A DNA stretch of 64,000 nucleotides, taken from NCBI RefSeq assembly GCF_021155775.2, contig NC_060237.1, positions 28,052,778 through 28,116,777 of the forward strand, read 5' to 3'. This DNA comes from Neodiprion pinetum. Taxonomy: Eukaryota > Arthropoda > Insecta > Hymenoptera > Diprionidae. The notes beneath the pieces were generated by a model. The model did no database searches and was not told the DNA's origin. It saw nothing but the letters and a program-made list of their open reading frames with translations. How positions within the stretch are numbered: position 1 is the first letter of the stretch; the number at the start of each line of letters is the position of its first letter. The position numbers were made by a program, and so were the translations under genes. Shown in pieces: positions 1-12,700 of this stretch.

Positions 1-1203
1 ACACAATTTGTGCATCCATTTTGTCCACTTGGGATTCAATCTTCCATAGGGCTCCTCATCTTTTGGTTTGAACACTCCAATTATTTTCTGCAAATATGTG
101 TAGATTATGCATGAATCAAACTGTTTATAGACACTTCAATAGTTTATTCTCAATCTCAAACTGTTTTACAAACAATTAACATAGGTATCAAATCAGAAGT
201 CAGAAGTCACAGCAAATAATATATCTTTGTTGATGACTTCAACTTAGCATAACAGCTGTTGTCGATTAATTGGTGGATGGTGCAGAAACATGCGGTAAAT
301 TGATTGGTTTGAATTCTTATTTGTTATTCATTGTGTACGTTGAACTTTTGCGACTTAGTTAGCCGATCAGTTTTGTCTCTTAAATGAGATTTATAAATCG
401 CCGATGCTTTTGGTTTTAAAAGTTATATTTTTAAATAATATAGTTTCGAATGAGTGTGTTTGATGATGGTTTAAAAAATTGCTGGTTTGGCAATATTTAC
501 ATTTGTAATTGAGATTTCATGTGGCAATGTATAAATCATAACTCAAGGGTATATTTTACTCACATTAGCTGGATTTTTAACAAAATAACTACCACTCGAG
601 CCCTGGTAAATTCTATCTGGAAAAATTCCATGGTCTATAGCACACTCGGCTTGCCAAACAAGTTCTGAAAACTGTGGATCATCTGAAATAAAAATATGAC
701 TTTAAAGTATAATTATTAACTATCCAGAGTTCCGAGATTAATAATCTTTTAGGTCAATAGTTGTAATCTCATATAAAAATTGCGACACTATTAAGGAATT
801 ACATGACTTATAAATTATGGCTTTATATATATTCAACTATGTTCAAATAAATCGTGAGCAGAGAACAATGAATAAGCAAGGAAAATATATTCTGAAAATA
901 ATATAATGAACCTGGAAAACGGTTGAAGGTGACATCGAGCTCCAGACGACCGAGGAGAGGCTGGCTCTCCCGATCGATGCCTGGGGAATCAATGATTGGA
1001 GTTTGATCGTTGCTCAGTCCTGGTATGAATTCAACGTCCGGTACTAGTTCTGGAGGAACGACAAAAGTCTGCTGATTCGAATCGAGGGTGAGAGAGAGAT
1101 CGACCAAAGCGTCAGTCTCGACGAGGTTAGAATTATTGTTGTTCTTGCTTTGGTATTCTCGGTAAGGCACGTGCAGCTGCCGCTGTTCGGAGTCGCTCAT
1201 CAC
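1..1203 (-). CDS. PI4K2A: Phosphatidylinositol 4-kinase type 2, 5' part (partial)
   Basis: The first three coding exons of a type II PI 4-kinase, which phosphorylates phosphatidylinositol to PI4P on trans-Golgi and endosomal membranes. Exons on the minus strand are 912-1203, 564-682 and 1-87, and the gene continues past the left edge. Phases agree at both junctions. Exon 1 (97 residues, from MMSDSEQRQ) is the acidic, poorly conserved N-terminal region. Exon 2 encodes the start of the kinase fold with the G-loop-like QGSSGSYFVKNPAN. Exon 3 continues with KIIGVFKPKDEEPYG, which carries the ATP-binding lysine region, and then NPKWTKW. The SGSYFVK and FKPKDEEPYG motifs are diagnostic for this family; the cysteine-rich palmitoylation motif and catalytic loop would lie outside the window. 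It is head-to-head with EXD2. Confidence 0.93.
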
Positions 1204-2405
1204 AGCCCACTTCTATGTGATTGATCAAGAGTTTCGAACTACCGACTACGAATAGTTAACCAATGAAAATCTACCTATTTGACATTCCTCTATACCACCT
1301 GTCAGTGACACACGAGATTGAACGCGTATTTTTCCACTACTTGTCACATTTGGTTATCCGCGAGACGTAAATCGGCAAATATTGAAATGCGATAAATTTT
1401 TATTATTTGGGTATACTTTATTTACAAAAATCATCCATACAACGCGTGTCGGTAAAAAGATGTGCAGGCCTCACGATTAACGAAAATAATGTTCCGTCAT
1501 TGTAGCAGACGGAACAGCTGACTCAACGCGACCATATTGCTATCGCTAAGGATAAATACACTGTATATTTACTGACTATTCATCGTCGCTCTAGAATCTG
1601 ATTGAATTTTTCTTTATATACTCTGACGATATTGAAATTTTCAGATAGTGAGTTCATCATATAAAGAGACAGAAATGCTGCGAGAATTAATATAACAACT
1701 ATTTTATGCGATTTAAATTTCTTGAAGTGCGCCCTCCATATTGCTACAATGCATTGTGGAATAATTTTAGCTATCGCCGAGCGGAAAAAAAAAGAACTAA
1801 TAGACCTGTCGCGTTTGTCAACCTGTCACCTGTCGTCACAATTGAATTACGGTTAGGTTTGGTTAGGACAGGGATGCCGATCCTGCTGTACCCCATAATT
1901 ACGTTTATACATACGTTGATATCCAACGATAATAATCACTGACGCGGCCTACCTCAGCAAAGACAGATGTATGTACGTAAGAATTTTACTCCTGAGCTTA
2001 ATCCCGCGGGGAGACGTAATCCCGAAAATATTATCATTTTTTTCATGAGATTTTATATCCGATTATTTGGTCAGGATTCAGAGAATGGTAACTGGTAGTA
2101 AACAGGTCGGAGGTTGAGTACAATTCTTAGAATTCAGAATAATAACAACGTCCCTGTGACTGAATGCGTGAGTGAATGTAGGACGCTTATCAACTAGCAT
2201 TGGGTTAAGCGAGTCGAACATCATTCTTCTCTGGGCATTTGTGCCTGTTGTTTACTACCACGGGGTAGCTTGAACCTCTCTTATTGAATTTAATTTTAGT
2301 AATTTATTATACAAATATTTATTATTACTGAATTGTACATATACATCTATATATAGATTTATTCATTATTATACTTACACTCAATTTAACATCACGCGTT
2401 GAAAA
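1204..2405. promoter_or_regulatory. Divergent intergenic region between PI4K2 and EXD2
   Basis: About 1.2 kb between two divergent start codons, so it must hold the promoters and 5' UTRs of both genes. I see no clear TATA box or coding exon. The open frame near 1706-1942 has no recognisable protein features. A short run near 1852-1868 resembles two insect telomere-type TTAGG units and is too short to mean anything. Confidence 0.5.
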
Positions 2406-4754
2406 ATGTTTCAATTTCGCAAGGATAACATATTTTTCGTGTGTATGACAGTAGGATTGGCTCTCGTTGCTTCTAAGTACCGTAACAACGTGCTGCGAAG
2501 CTTGAGGCAGTTCTGCCAGAACGTATTCCTTTTTAATAAAAATTTAAGTATCGAAGATAGAAACTTTTACGTCGAGTCAGATAAAGTGATTTTGGTAAAA
2601 TCCCCTGAGAAATGCGATTACGCCTTGCAGCGTATTCGTCAGTAAGTACACACTCTGTATTTATCCCATTCATTTTATTTATTCAACATGTCATTATAAT
2701 CTCCTCCCTCTACTTGTCTGCTGGACTTATCATGTGTGTATTTATTTTTTACAGTGAATTATCAGACGGAGTGTTGGGATTTGATTGCGAATGGGTCAAT
2801 GATGAACGTGTTTCCTTGTTGCAATTGGCTACTTCCAACGGACTGTGTGTCCTTTTCCGCCTCGACAAAATCGGCTATGTTCCCGGCAAGCTTAAGGTGC
2901 CGATTCTAATCGCATCTCATCTTATTTATGTAATATTAGCTTTCATAAAAATCCCCTATTATCAATGTACAGGAATTGTTGTCGAACAAGCGCGTACTCA
3001 AGGTTGGAGTGGCACCCTTCGACGATGGAAGGAAGTTGACCAGAGATTTCGGCTGTCATGTGTACGGAACTCTGGATCTTAGAGAACATGCCAGAAGACT
3101 AGGCATTGCCAATGCAACAGGATTAGCCGCACTCTGCAAGGAGTATTTGGGCATAGAAATGGACAAAAATGCAGCAGTGAGACGCAGCAACTGGAACGCT
3201 GATTCTCTCACTAAGGAACAAATTAATTATGCCGCGTCCGATGCATTTGCCGCAGTCCTAATTTATCACCAAGTGAGAAATAAAAAAAAATTTCACTGTC
3301 TTATTTGCAATTACTATCGTGATTCAAATATTTTAACAGTTTCCAACCTTGTTTCACATTTAATTTAACGATGTGCAGATGCTGAACAGAGCCCAACAAC
3401 AACGGTCTTTATGGGGTAACTTTGTTATAAATCTAAAGAATATTTGGGATCAGTCCAATGAGGACAAACTGCTTAATCTACCGCAGGGAGAGCTAGATAT
3501 GAGGTCTGTTTCTGTTCTTATTCTTTACCTCTTACAATACAACTAGCACTACACATTTTTCATGCTATACCAAATTCAGGTAATTGAAAAGAAATTTTTC
3601 TGCTCTAGGTTCAGGGCTAACCCAAACAACTTAATTCAAAAAAATAATCAGGAAACTAATAACACCAACTTGAAAATCAAGAACAAATCGACCGTAGTGA
3701 CGAGAAACAAACCACTGTATCATAATTGTTATTTGCAAGCACCAGACGGTGATACGTTGTGTACTTGTGATCACAAAAAAGCGACATGGTACGTTGAGAA
3801 GGGACTGGGAACCGTGGTGCAGGAGGAACCCTACACTGTAAGATTAAAATTCGAACCGTCCGGAAGAGCCCAGGGCGAAGTTGGACGATATTATACGCAG
3901 GTCAAGATAAACCGTTGCGTTGTTTGTGGAGCGACGGATAAATTCATAAGAAAAAACGTCGTACCTAGAGAATATCGAAAATACTTTCCTGGTGAGCATA
4001 AATAATCGACAGTAAATATGTGATTGGTGTTGGCTGAAAACAAATTTCAACAATTTTAAGTAATCAATCGAATAAATAACTTTCAGTGGTCATGAAGGAA
4101 CATCAGTCTCACGACGTATTACTGCTTTGCCCGACTTGTCATCAAATTAGTAACATGCAAGATATTCGTATGCGAAAGCGATTAGCTGAAATGTGCGACG
4201 CCCCGTTATCTGGACCATCCATAAGTGTAGATGATGCCTACCAAAGCCATTGGAGAAGACTCCGTTCTGCTGTACGAGCTCTTCGGAAAGAGTCTAGTCT
4301 TCCCAATCAGAGACGTCTGATATTGGAATCACACGTTTCTGAACTAACTGGACATAAGGAAATAACGCCGCAGTTACTGGATGAGCTTGATCAGCAAATA
4401 AAAGCAACGCAGCCCTCAGTATCTGTGCAAACGGGTCGTACGCCACACGGGTTGAAGGTATCTACCAATAGTTTCAACATCCCTTTAACCATTTGCACCT
4501 ATCTAAATGACACGAAATTTATACAGGTTGTAGAGCATTTTGAAAGTCAACCTGGCGGTCTTGTCGAGTTGGAACAGCTTTGGAGAGAGCACTTTTTATC
4601 AGCAATGGAGCCAAAGTATATGCCCGAATTGTGGTCAGTCTGCCACAATCAGGAGCGTCTACTAATCCGTCTACAGCAACGCAGGATAGAACCACAAGAT
4701 GCGAAATTGGCCGGGATACTTGAAAGCGACCAAAAGATCAGCTGCCATGCGTAA
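2406..4754 (+). CDS. EXD2: Exonuclease 3'-5' domain-containing protein 2
   Basis: A DEDDy-family 3'-5' exonuclease, linked in animals to DNA end resection and mitochondrial function. Exons: 2406-2641, 2755-2896, 2973-3272, 3379-3503, 3609-3991, 4087-4457 and 4527-4754, all phase-compatible, giving 594 residues (human EXD2 is about 620). The N-terminus has a hydrophobic segment (about residues 10-22, FFVCMTVGLALVA) that fits the membrane anchor of the family. The exonuclease domain shows LGFDCEW (Exo I, D and E), KVGVAPFDD (Exo II) and YAASDA (Exo III, tyrosine variant). The C-terminal half has paired cysteine motifs (CVVCGATDKF, LLCPTCHQ) in the HNH-like region typical of EXD2. The start has context GAAAAATGT. 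The last intron (69 nt) is in frame and has no stop, so retention would add 23 residues. Confidence 0.95.
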
Positions 4755-5153
4755 ACGTGACATTTCCTACGTAAATAACCGATTATTTTTAGAATATAAT
4801 ATTCCCTGCGGTTACTACATGTTTTTATTTTTTTTTCCTGCATATCATTTATTCACGTTACATTCTTTATAACTTGCAATCAGCAACAGCTGACTAGTGA
4901 GTAAAATAACTCTGATGTCTCATGATATGATGTGAAAGTTAGTCCCACATATTGCATCAGTTATTTGGTCTTTGCAAGTGCATCTATATTTCTGTAACGC
5001 AAATTCCTTGTTAAGCCAACTCTAAGCGATATATTCATGATATCTAAAAAAAGAACGAGACAACATAGATGTCACATATCTATTACCGTTTATTATTAAT
5101 TAATATATACAGGCATAACAGCGATAGATTTGAAAGACTAGATGCTAAATGGG
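4755..5153. other. Convergent 3' region of EXD2 and Pam16
   Basis: A 399-bp AT-rich spacer between the two stop codons. It should hold both 3' UTRs. A poly(A) signal for Pam16 lies at 5089-5094 (AATAAA on the minus strand), 60 bp past its stop. I see no canonical AATAAA close behind EXD2, only AATATA-type variants near 4792. Confidence 0.5.
5089..5094 (-). terminator. Poly(A) signal for Pam16
   Basis: AATAAA on the minus strand (TTTATT on plus), about 60 bp downstream of the Pam16 stop codon. Inferred from motif and position only. Confidence 0.5.
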
Positions 5154-5543
5154 CTAAGTTTCTTTGCTCTTTTTATGAGGGTCAGGGCCAGGTGGTTCCT
5201 GATTCTTCAATTCTTCGTCTATGCGTTCCTTGGCTCTGAAGACTTTTGACTGAAGATAGAACGATCCACCTTTCGACTTGTCGTTAGCCTCCATTAAATA
5301 TTTGTAATTACGTTCCAACGCTTCCTTGTCCTTGAGACTCTCCATGTTCATGATGCGCAGCGCCTCATCCAAAGTTAGACCAGTCCTGGCGTTCGCGGCA
5401 GCTCTTTCTCTACCTTGAGCACCGCCGCCAGCTCTCTTAGCTGCCTCTTGGCTAGCCGATATTTCCTGACGAAGAGCACGCGCAAATGCTCGACCCACGA
5501 CCTGTGTTCCCAGGACGATTATCTGCGCCAGGTATTTAGCCAT
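5154..5543 (-). CDS. Pam16: Mitochondrial import motor subunit Tim16/Magmas
   Basis: J-like subunit of the TIM23-associated import motor. It pairs with Tim14/Pam18 and restrains its stimulation of mitochondrial Hsp70. The protein is 129 residues (family about 125), begins MAKYLAQIIVLGTQVVGRAF, and has the J-like domain at about residues 55-115 (TLDEALRIMNM, LERNYKYLMEAND, QSKVFRAKERIDEEL). The HPD motif of true J-proteins is absent, as expected for Tim16. The start at 5543 follows a splice acceptor at 5561-5562; the likely 5' UTR exon ends at 5664 with CCAG|GTAC, leaving a 103-nt intron. Reading through that intron gives an open in-frame extension to an ATG at 5645, which I treat as intronic. 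The Drosophila orthologue is black pearl (blp). Confidence 0.95.
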   Translation of the reverse strand: MAKYLAQIIVLGTQVVGRAFARALRQEISASQEAAKRAGGGAQGRERAAANARTGLTLDEALRIMNMESLKDKEALERNYKYLMEANDKSKGGSFYLQSKVFRAKERIDEELKNQEPPGPDPHKKSKET

Positions 5544-6995
5544 CGCCTCGGATTTGTCTCCTGCAGAGGAGTCACAGGTATAAATTGTCACTTCGCGTAA
5601 CCTGTAAGTAGGTTTTGAAGTAAATCCTAACCTTCTAAATGTCACTGTTGTATCGAGTTGTACCTGGTGAAGTGACTCGTTCGTTACGACACCATTGGCG
5701 ACCTAACCTCACTTTTGGCACACTTCGCCATAGCGTGAATTTGAATGCTGGCCGCTGAGTGAACCGCAAAACGAGTCCGATGATTCGAGCTTCGCGTACA
5801 GGTTTCATCGATCGCATCGTGTCGATTCCAATTACCCTGTAATCGAGGGTTTCGGATTCGATTATCTGCGGCGGGTAAACACTTTGAATTCAATTAACTG
5901 AAATCGTCGTCCGTCGTTAATTATATCTAAGTATCGTCGTATAGCCACATTTCGTTATACGTATTATTATAACGATATGGCCGAGAAGCAGATATACGCC
6001 AGGTTATCTTATTAGACATTTAGCACAGAGACATAAACGGTACTGTGTCCTATGAAAATACATATTTGTTTAACAATTTTGCGGTGAATGAAAGCAACAA
6101 CTATATCGATAGACGGTGTTAAGATCTAAATAGTGAGAAGTGGAACGTTTGTGGAATTCGAAGCGTGAGAATCGATGAACTGTTCCAGCTACGCAAACCT
6201 CTTTTTCTCTCCACATATCTCGTTGTCTTATCCTCATTCCATAATTAAACTATGAATCGATAAATATCCTCTACTTATTTTTTACCGTTCCTAACAAAGA
6301 GTTATAAAAAATAATAGTTCGTATTGGCGTGGTGAGAAATAAGATGGAAAGAAAAACGCAACTAAAATTACAATGTCCGGTAAATTACTTTCCTTTATCA
6401 CCGGCCACTGCTACGGAATCTAATTTTCCAGTATTCCATTCCAAGACATAGCGGTTATTAAATTCTGAAATGTACTTTTCGTACTTTCAGTTGATATGCA
6501 TAATTCCGAGAGGCGATGGAAACATTTCGTTCGTTCGCTTTACTCAACGTTATACCGAAATAGAGATTGCGCGGCTTATTCTTTTATTTCTCCTCGTTTT
6601 ATGCAAGGGTGTTTTCCTTTTACTACTCTACATGGCAAATCCCCTTGGCGTGGATTTAAATTTTCATATACCGTTGACGTCACTGCGCGTCTCCGTTGTC
6701 AAATTTTCACAACGCGCAAGTCGAGAAAGACCGCGCCGCGTCACGAATTAGCATTTCTCTAAAAGTAACGGTCAAACGGTGTTATTCACGACGTTGTTCC
6801 CCCTCGCCTTGTAATTCCATCGGCTTGAAGTTAACTCCAGATACCATCTCCGACAAGCGCGCGTTGAAATCATTCCGTCTCCTTGAACCACCGCGTATTG
6901 CGAACGATAATGTCGATACGCCGCGCGTATAGGTCGTGTCGTATGGGTCGTGTGTAAATGGGGTTGGCGGCGAGGTGGCGCCCTCGGTTTTACTT

Positions 6996-7035
6996 CGATC
7001 GACCGACCGACCGACCGTCCGTCCGTCCGTCGGTC
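6996..7035. repeat. CCGA/CCGT tetranucleotide tract
   Basis: Repeated GACC units that switch to GTCC units and then CGGTCC. The second half is partly complementary to the first (CCGACC against GGTCCG). It lies in the GC-rich eag 5' flank. Confidence 0.85.
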
Positions 7036-8200
7036 CGCATGTCCTTCAGTACCGTAACTAGAGGCCGTACGAACCAGTCGCTACTCGGTAACGAAAAAGG
7101 GTTGAACTTTCGAACGCAGGAGGGATATAAGAGCAGATTGTGCGACCTTAAATATTGTTGAATAAGTATTAACATACGTGCGCTAAACTTGGATTGATTT
7201 CCTTTTTACGATATGACGATTGCATTGTCCTGCACGTATTTTTATCCGAACATTGGTAAAACCACGATCGGCTAATATTGTCAACGATGAATTTTAGTTA
7301 GACTGGTAATTGAATTATCAATGAAAAAAAGTGAGGCGGCGTCAGAGTGTCCGTATATGTGGATGTATGCTGTTTTAAATTCTACTCTACGAAGTAGCCG
7401 AGAATTTGAATTCTTACGGTATTCTACGTACGGACGATCGACGTGAGATCCGAGACACGACGATTTGTACGAAACGATGATGAATATTGTTTACGAATAA
7501 ATATCAGAAGGGGGTGCGTAGAATTTTATCACCAAGTATGCGACGAAAATTCGGAATAATTCGATTCATCTCAATAATGAAACGACGGTTCTACGATTCG
7601 ATGTAATATTTCTGCAGCTTTGAACGATTTTACGTCTAATTATTGTTCGGTCATAACCGTTCCTCCAATACAAATGTGTATAGTCGTCGAATGTCAATAA
7701 TAACGCGTATATCGTTCACTCCGGGGGAAAAATTCATCCGCAGTACAAACCTAACAACTCAACATCTTTTTATATTCGTATCGGATTTAACTCGCGATGC
7801 AAATCACTGCGGAGTCGCGATAGATTGTAACAAGCCGAAAATGATAATTCTTCTTTTCTCTCCGTTCCTATTTTTTTTTCTCCTTTCAATCTCATCGACG
7901 ACGTAAAATGGGAGATTTTATTAGATGCCCGAAGTTAAGAGTTATCGCTCACTTGACAAATGCTCAGGCATACATATATATATGCAATAGTTCGGTATAA
8001 AAATGCCCAGCAGTTGCCGCCTGAATTTTACTCGACAAGGTAGGCAGTTGAATCTACGTATTATACGTAAACGGCAAGCGGGTTGCCATCCTCGCCGAGT
8101 CTGACCCAACCTGGCTGTTACCACTTCAGGGAAAATTCGATGTAGATTTTACGCCGCGCGTCAAAATATAGGAAAAACTTCCGCGGCTGTCTTTTCGATG

Positions 8201-8236
8201 TTTCTTTTTCTTTTTTTTTCTTTTTTTTTTTTTTTT
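8201..8236. repeat. T-rich homopolymer tract
   Basis: Runs of T interrupted by single C bases. A simple low-complexity tract. Confidence 0.8.
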
Positions 8237-9400
8237 ATTCAACTTTTCTCTGCTTCCTTCTTTACCTCGAGATATCCCCGGCATCAAAGGGGTCCCGGTG
8301 AATCGTTTCAGTAATTACATGCGCATTGTTCCAGGATAATCGCGAATAGAGCCGGACCCTTACGCTTGTCGGTGACACCATTCTTACCATCGCCGAGTCT
8401 CTCGTGTATATACCTATATTTATCCGGGTATAGATCTTTCCTGCAATTTTCCAAGCTGTTCGGAATGCTGAACAACGAGCTCCGAAGAATTTTCTTCGAA
8501 TTTACTTGAACCTTTGGAGCTACCTCGTTATAGACTCTCAATCCTAATGAACATAATAACGTACCTTTATCGCGACGTTTAAACACTTTGGAAACAGTGC
8601 GTAATTTGTCACGATATAATTTCACGATTACAGGCCGAATAATTGACAATGAAAATTCATTACATACTGTTGTTTCTTTGATTAGGAGCTCGGCGGATAT
8701 TCTTGGCGAAGAATCCGAAGCTGTAGAGACATTTCAGCCGACGCAGGGATTGGTAGGATGAAAATGGAAGAAGAGAAGGAAAATAATATCGGAAAAATTG
8801 AGGATGAATGGTGACGGACTCTCAATAGGAATCGATACGATACTCGGTGATTAAGGGCCGCTCGCGTATGACGGCGGGTGTTTAAACGTGTCTATGCGTA
8901 ACTAACCTTCGGCCATCGGCGACAATAACAGACGATACAAGAATCGGAAAAAAGTGAGGAAATGTAGTGAGTGCAGGTATAAAATGTTGGGAACTTGTAA
9001 CGACGACGATGACGCCGAGGATGTGGAGAGCAACAGAGAAAACACAGCAAAATGTCGCGAATCTGTGGAAGGACTGTGGTTAACGAGGATAGACAAAGAC
9101 GAGAATTCATTGTATGCAGTTATAGACGTCGGATCGTCCCCGTGGGAGAATATAAACGACGATCATGTATACGAGAAAGAAGTACAGGTGACAGAACGTC
9201 AGTTGCAGGGCGACGAACGCGTTTGAACGTTAATTTCGCGTATATTGTAATATAAATAATATTGCAATATATATATACATACACATAATATATATGTATA
9301 GTCGCTAATTGAAATAGAACGATGCGAACAATGATATACACCAGAAAGAAATGTAGGTGACAAACAACTATCCGCGACGTATTTATAAAACAATCATAGT

Positions 9401-9480
9401 AACAACAACAACAACAACAACAACAAAAACGAAAACAAAAACAAAAACGGCAACGAAAACAACAATAATAATAACAACAA
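9401..9480. repeat. CAA / CAAAAA microsatellite
   Basis: Tandem ACA units pass into AAAAAC units and then AAT/AAC units, about 230 bp upstream of the eag start codon. If transcribed, it would be part of the eag leader. Confidence 0.85.
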
Positions 9481-9637
9481 TACTATACCCTATACGTGTA
9501 TGTTTAAAAAGAAACATGGAGCTTGCGCTAAATGCAGTTTATCGCGCTTAAAATAAATATATAGGTGTGTATGTATGTATATATATGTACATACATATTA
9601 TATACACACGTTTGAAAAGTTATACAAATGAGAAAAT

Positions 9638-9680
9638 GGTTTAAGATTTATTAGCTCCGTGATTGCTAAGATCTTAAACC
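9638..9680 (+). promoter_or_regulatory. Nested stem-loop upstream of the eag start codon
   Basis: GGTTTAAGAT at 9638-9647 is an exact reverse complement of ATCTTAAACC at 9671-9680. Within the loop, TTAGC (9651-9655) pairs with GCTAA (9665-9669). The stem ends 32 bases before the eag ATG. If it lies in the mature leader it could affect scanning by ribosomes; the transcription start is unknown, so this is inference. Confidence 0.4.
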
Positions 9681-9712
9681 GCGTCAACAACTGAAGATTC
9701 AAGGGTCGAAGG

Positions 9713-12700
9713 ATGCCAGGGGGTCGTAGGGGCCTCGTAGCCCCGCAAAATACATTTTTAGAAAACATCATTCGAAGGAGCAGCAGCCAACGTAAGTAAA
9801 GAAACTCACTCTATTACGTTTCGAATGATTTTTCCTATTTTTATAAATAGGATAAATCAAACGCCAAAAGGATTTTCTTCCGTTATTATTCTTTCCGCGT
9901 GAGGAAGAGTATGCGAACTAAATAGCTAACAATAAGTTCCGTCGAATTTTTACTCTCGATTACTTTCGACCGCTGATTCCAACTTGACAAATGTCCGAAT
10001 TTATCGACAGCTAAAAAAAATACAGCTAATACATCGGTGCGGAAACGTTGTATATTTTAGACATGTGACATTCGCGTAATCCCCTAATTCCTAGAGCTTC
10101 TAAATTCTGTCTTAAATATAAAATCCTCTAGAGATTTTTTTCGAAGCTATTATATTCGGGTTTCGTCGATGCTCGCTCGACATTTCGTAACTATATATAT
10201 GTCACATACATACTCTATAGGTATACGCGTTTCGTTCAGTTGGCGTAGAATTAATCTAGACTGCTGCTGGATATTATATACGTCACATACGTTATACACG
10301 TAGCTCAAGTTTCAATAACTAATTACCCATATAAGGGATGTAAATTGAAAATAATGATAAATTGATTGGTAAAATCGTCAACTTTAGATGATTAAAAATT
10401 GTACAATTTTTGGGTTTCTCCTTGCGAGTCGTGACGAGTAATATTTCTTACCGCTGATCATAGTTTTCGTCTCTTCTTCTTAACCGTCATTCTTACCGCG
10501 GATCCATTTTATACATACTTGCATAGATTCGCCAGAGTTATTATACACGATACACATTAATATCGTACCTACATCGGTCCCCGGTTACATGTATAATATC
10601 CGAGGGTTTGAAAGTAGGTATACACGCAACGGCGGAGGAGAAAAGCTCTTTGAAAGCAGAGTATCATAAATAATAACGAACCGTACCGTCGTGGCGTTTT
10701 TGCGCCGATGCGAGGGGATGATCCTGAAGATTCAACGTCTGGCGTATGCACGCGTGCATCGTATGCACGTGGATGTGTGTGCATTCGCGTGATGTGGCGT
10801 GCGGATTGGCGAGGCAATTCTCACCGGCAAGGTTGCAATTACGTGAGAAATGGCAAACACGGTTTTGGGTAAATAATGGAAATTGCGAGTACACGCTACC
10901 AGATGCATTATACCTGTGTAGAATATAGCGTACTATTCGGGTGCGGGATAAGAATGTAGAAATATGAAAAAAATAGGAGGGCCGCACAACAGCGAATTTT
11001 TAAACGAAGCTGAAAGTTAATAGATAAAAAAAAAAATTGACGAAAGTCGAAATATGGATGGGTAAAAAAATAGAAAAGTCAGGATATACACTGGGAGAAA
11101 TTTTTAGTTCCGGTTAACGCTTAGTCCTTAACTATTTTCATTTTTAAACACAATCGAAAAATATAGTTCTAGGTACAAAATGAAAATTAGTTTTCTAGCT
11201 GTTACCGGAAAGTCTAGTATCCGTTGCTATGCTTTCTCATTACGATCACTGTTACTATATTTTCTTGCAACTGTTGCGAAAATTTAATGCTTGTGCAACA
11301 ATAAATTGACGTTAAAGCCTTGTTTAGCTAAAAAAAGTAGAGTAAACCGAAGAAACTGATTTTGCGTTGCAATCACCAAAAAATGATCGATAATAGCGCA
11401 AAATGGTTACGCGTACCTCGTTTTTCGTAATCACAAAAATATTCAAACAGCTTTTTTTAACGATGCCTGTTTTGCTGAATTTTTCTAGCTACTGTAACAA
11501 ATGAAATTCTTCTCAGTGTAGAATGCCAAAGTGTAGAATCGTCAGAATTCGCCTCGATAATACAGAATCGCATACAGATCCTAAAATTTGCCGTTCTATG
11601 TTTCGACTGATGTACATTTTGTATCTCTGTATTTTGACTTTCTACCAATCGGCCGTAATAGTTTTTTACCCCCATCCCCTACTTAGGTGAAAGCTATTAT
11701 AGCCATGACTATTTAAGCAGGAAATATACGGCGAAAGGCGGTTTCTTTTATTTCCGTTCACCTTCCCTCTAATCAGGCCGTGTATTAATAATTGATAACG
11801 AAGGGTCGAGACTCGGATTTGACCCGGGCCCGACTCTACGGAGGCCCTTTGTATAATGTATTCGCTGTTAATCTGCAGTCGGGTGATTATCATCGGACTC
11901 TGCGTTAAAAATTACGAACGAAATCGCGGGACCCTTCGCACGCCGGGGAACATGAGCGGAGTTAGGGGGATGTTTTTTACCCTCCGCATAACCTCCTCAA
12001 CCCAGAGAGGATTGACTCGTTTTCGCCCGTTTCCGCAAACCTTCGACAAAGTTCGGCAGGTCATTGGGTCAAATCCGCGAAGCACGTAAGGGTCAATCCG
12101 CGGGTCCCAGGGACGTCTGCAGGGGGGGGCTTAGAATATAATGCGATATTATACGTACATGCCTGAGTGTGTTACACAATCTAAAGGAGAGCGGTGAGAA
12201 GCTTGCCAAAATTTACTCACATTTCTCAAAGTTAATTTAATCAAATTCAAGTTTCAATTTATACTGAACCCTTAATCTACGCAAACACATTTTATTCTTT
12301 CCATTTTCGATCGAACAACAACGTTGTACACCTTTTACATCAATCATTCACGTCTGATGGATGTTACTGCATCAAATATGCAGCTTTATATTATGCAAAC
12401 TTGACTCGTTCTCTGTGATCAGCACAATATGGATATATAGCTAAATTTAGATCGTTGAAAGAAGAGTTGCTGTGCTCTTACCGGTAATTTGAATCATTTG
12501 ATTTGATTTGTTTACTTTTTTCATTTTCATTCTCGTTTGTCTGTTTGTTTTATTTTTTTTTCTTTTTTTTTTTACGCTCAGAGTAAGCAGGGCAGGTGCG
12601 AATCTATTTCTCTCGGGCATCGCGTTTGTACGTGTTATTATCTTAATAGTTTCAAGTTGACCGACGGTCACGCGGGTGCGATTATAAAAAGAGCACAAAA

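Larger units (their letters stand above)
5665..9637. other. Pam16/eag intergenic region and eag 5' flank
   Basis: About 4 kb with no recognisable protein-coding exon. It should contain the Pam16 promoter and the promoter and 5' UTR exons of eag. A TATA-like GGGATATAAGAG occurs near 7121-7132, 2.6 kb before the eag start, and could be a core promoter, but nothing confirms it. The stretch holds a CCGA/CCGT repeat at 6996-7035, a T-rich tract at 8201-8236 and a CAA-type repeat at 9401-9480. Open frames here, including 113 codons on the minus strand at 8308-8649, show no family features. Confidence 0.4.

Noticed and set aside
1852..1868. TTAGG-like units resembling insect telomere repeat
   Set aside because: Only two imperfect units in an intergenic promoter region; far too short for a telomeric array.
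8308..8649. 113-codon minus-strand frame in the eag 5' flank
   Set aside because: No recognisable motif and no supporting splice structure.
9158..9378. Two similar AGAAAGAA..TAGGTGACA stretches about 175 bp apart
   Set aside because: Similarity is weak and could come from low complexity; not strong enough to call a duplication.
11814..12077. 12-bp inverted match (CGGATTTGACCC) at both ends of a GC-rich block
   Set aside because: Short arms 240 bp apart with no other element features; could be chance in GC-rich sequence.
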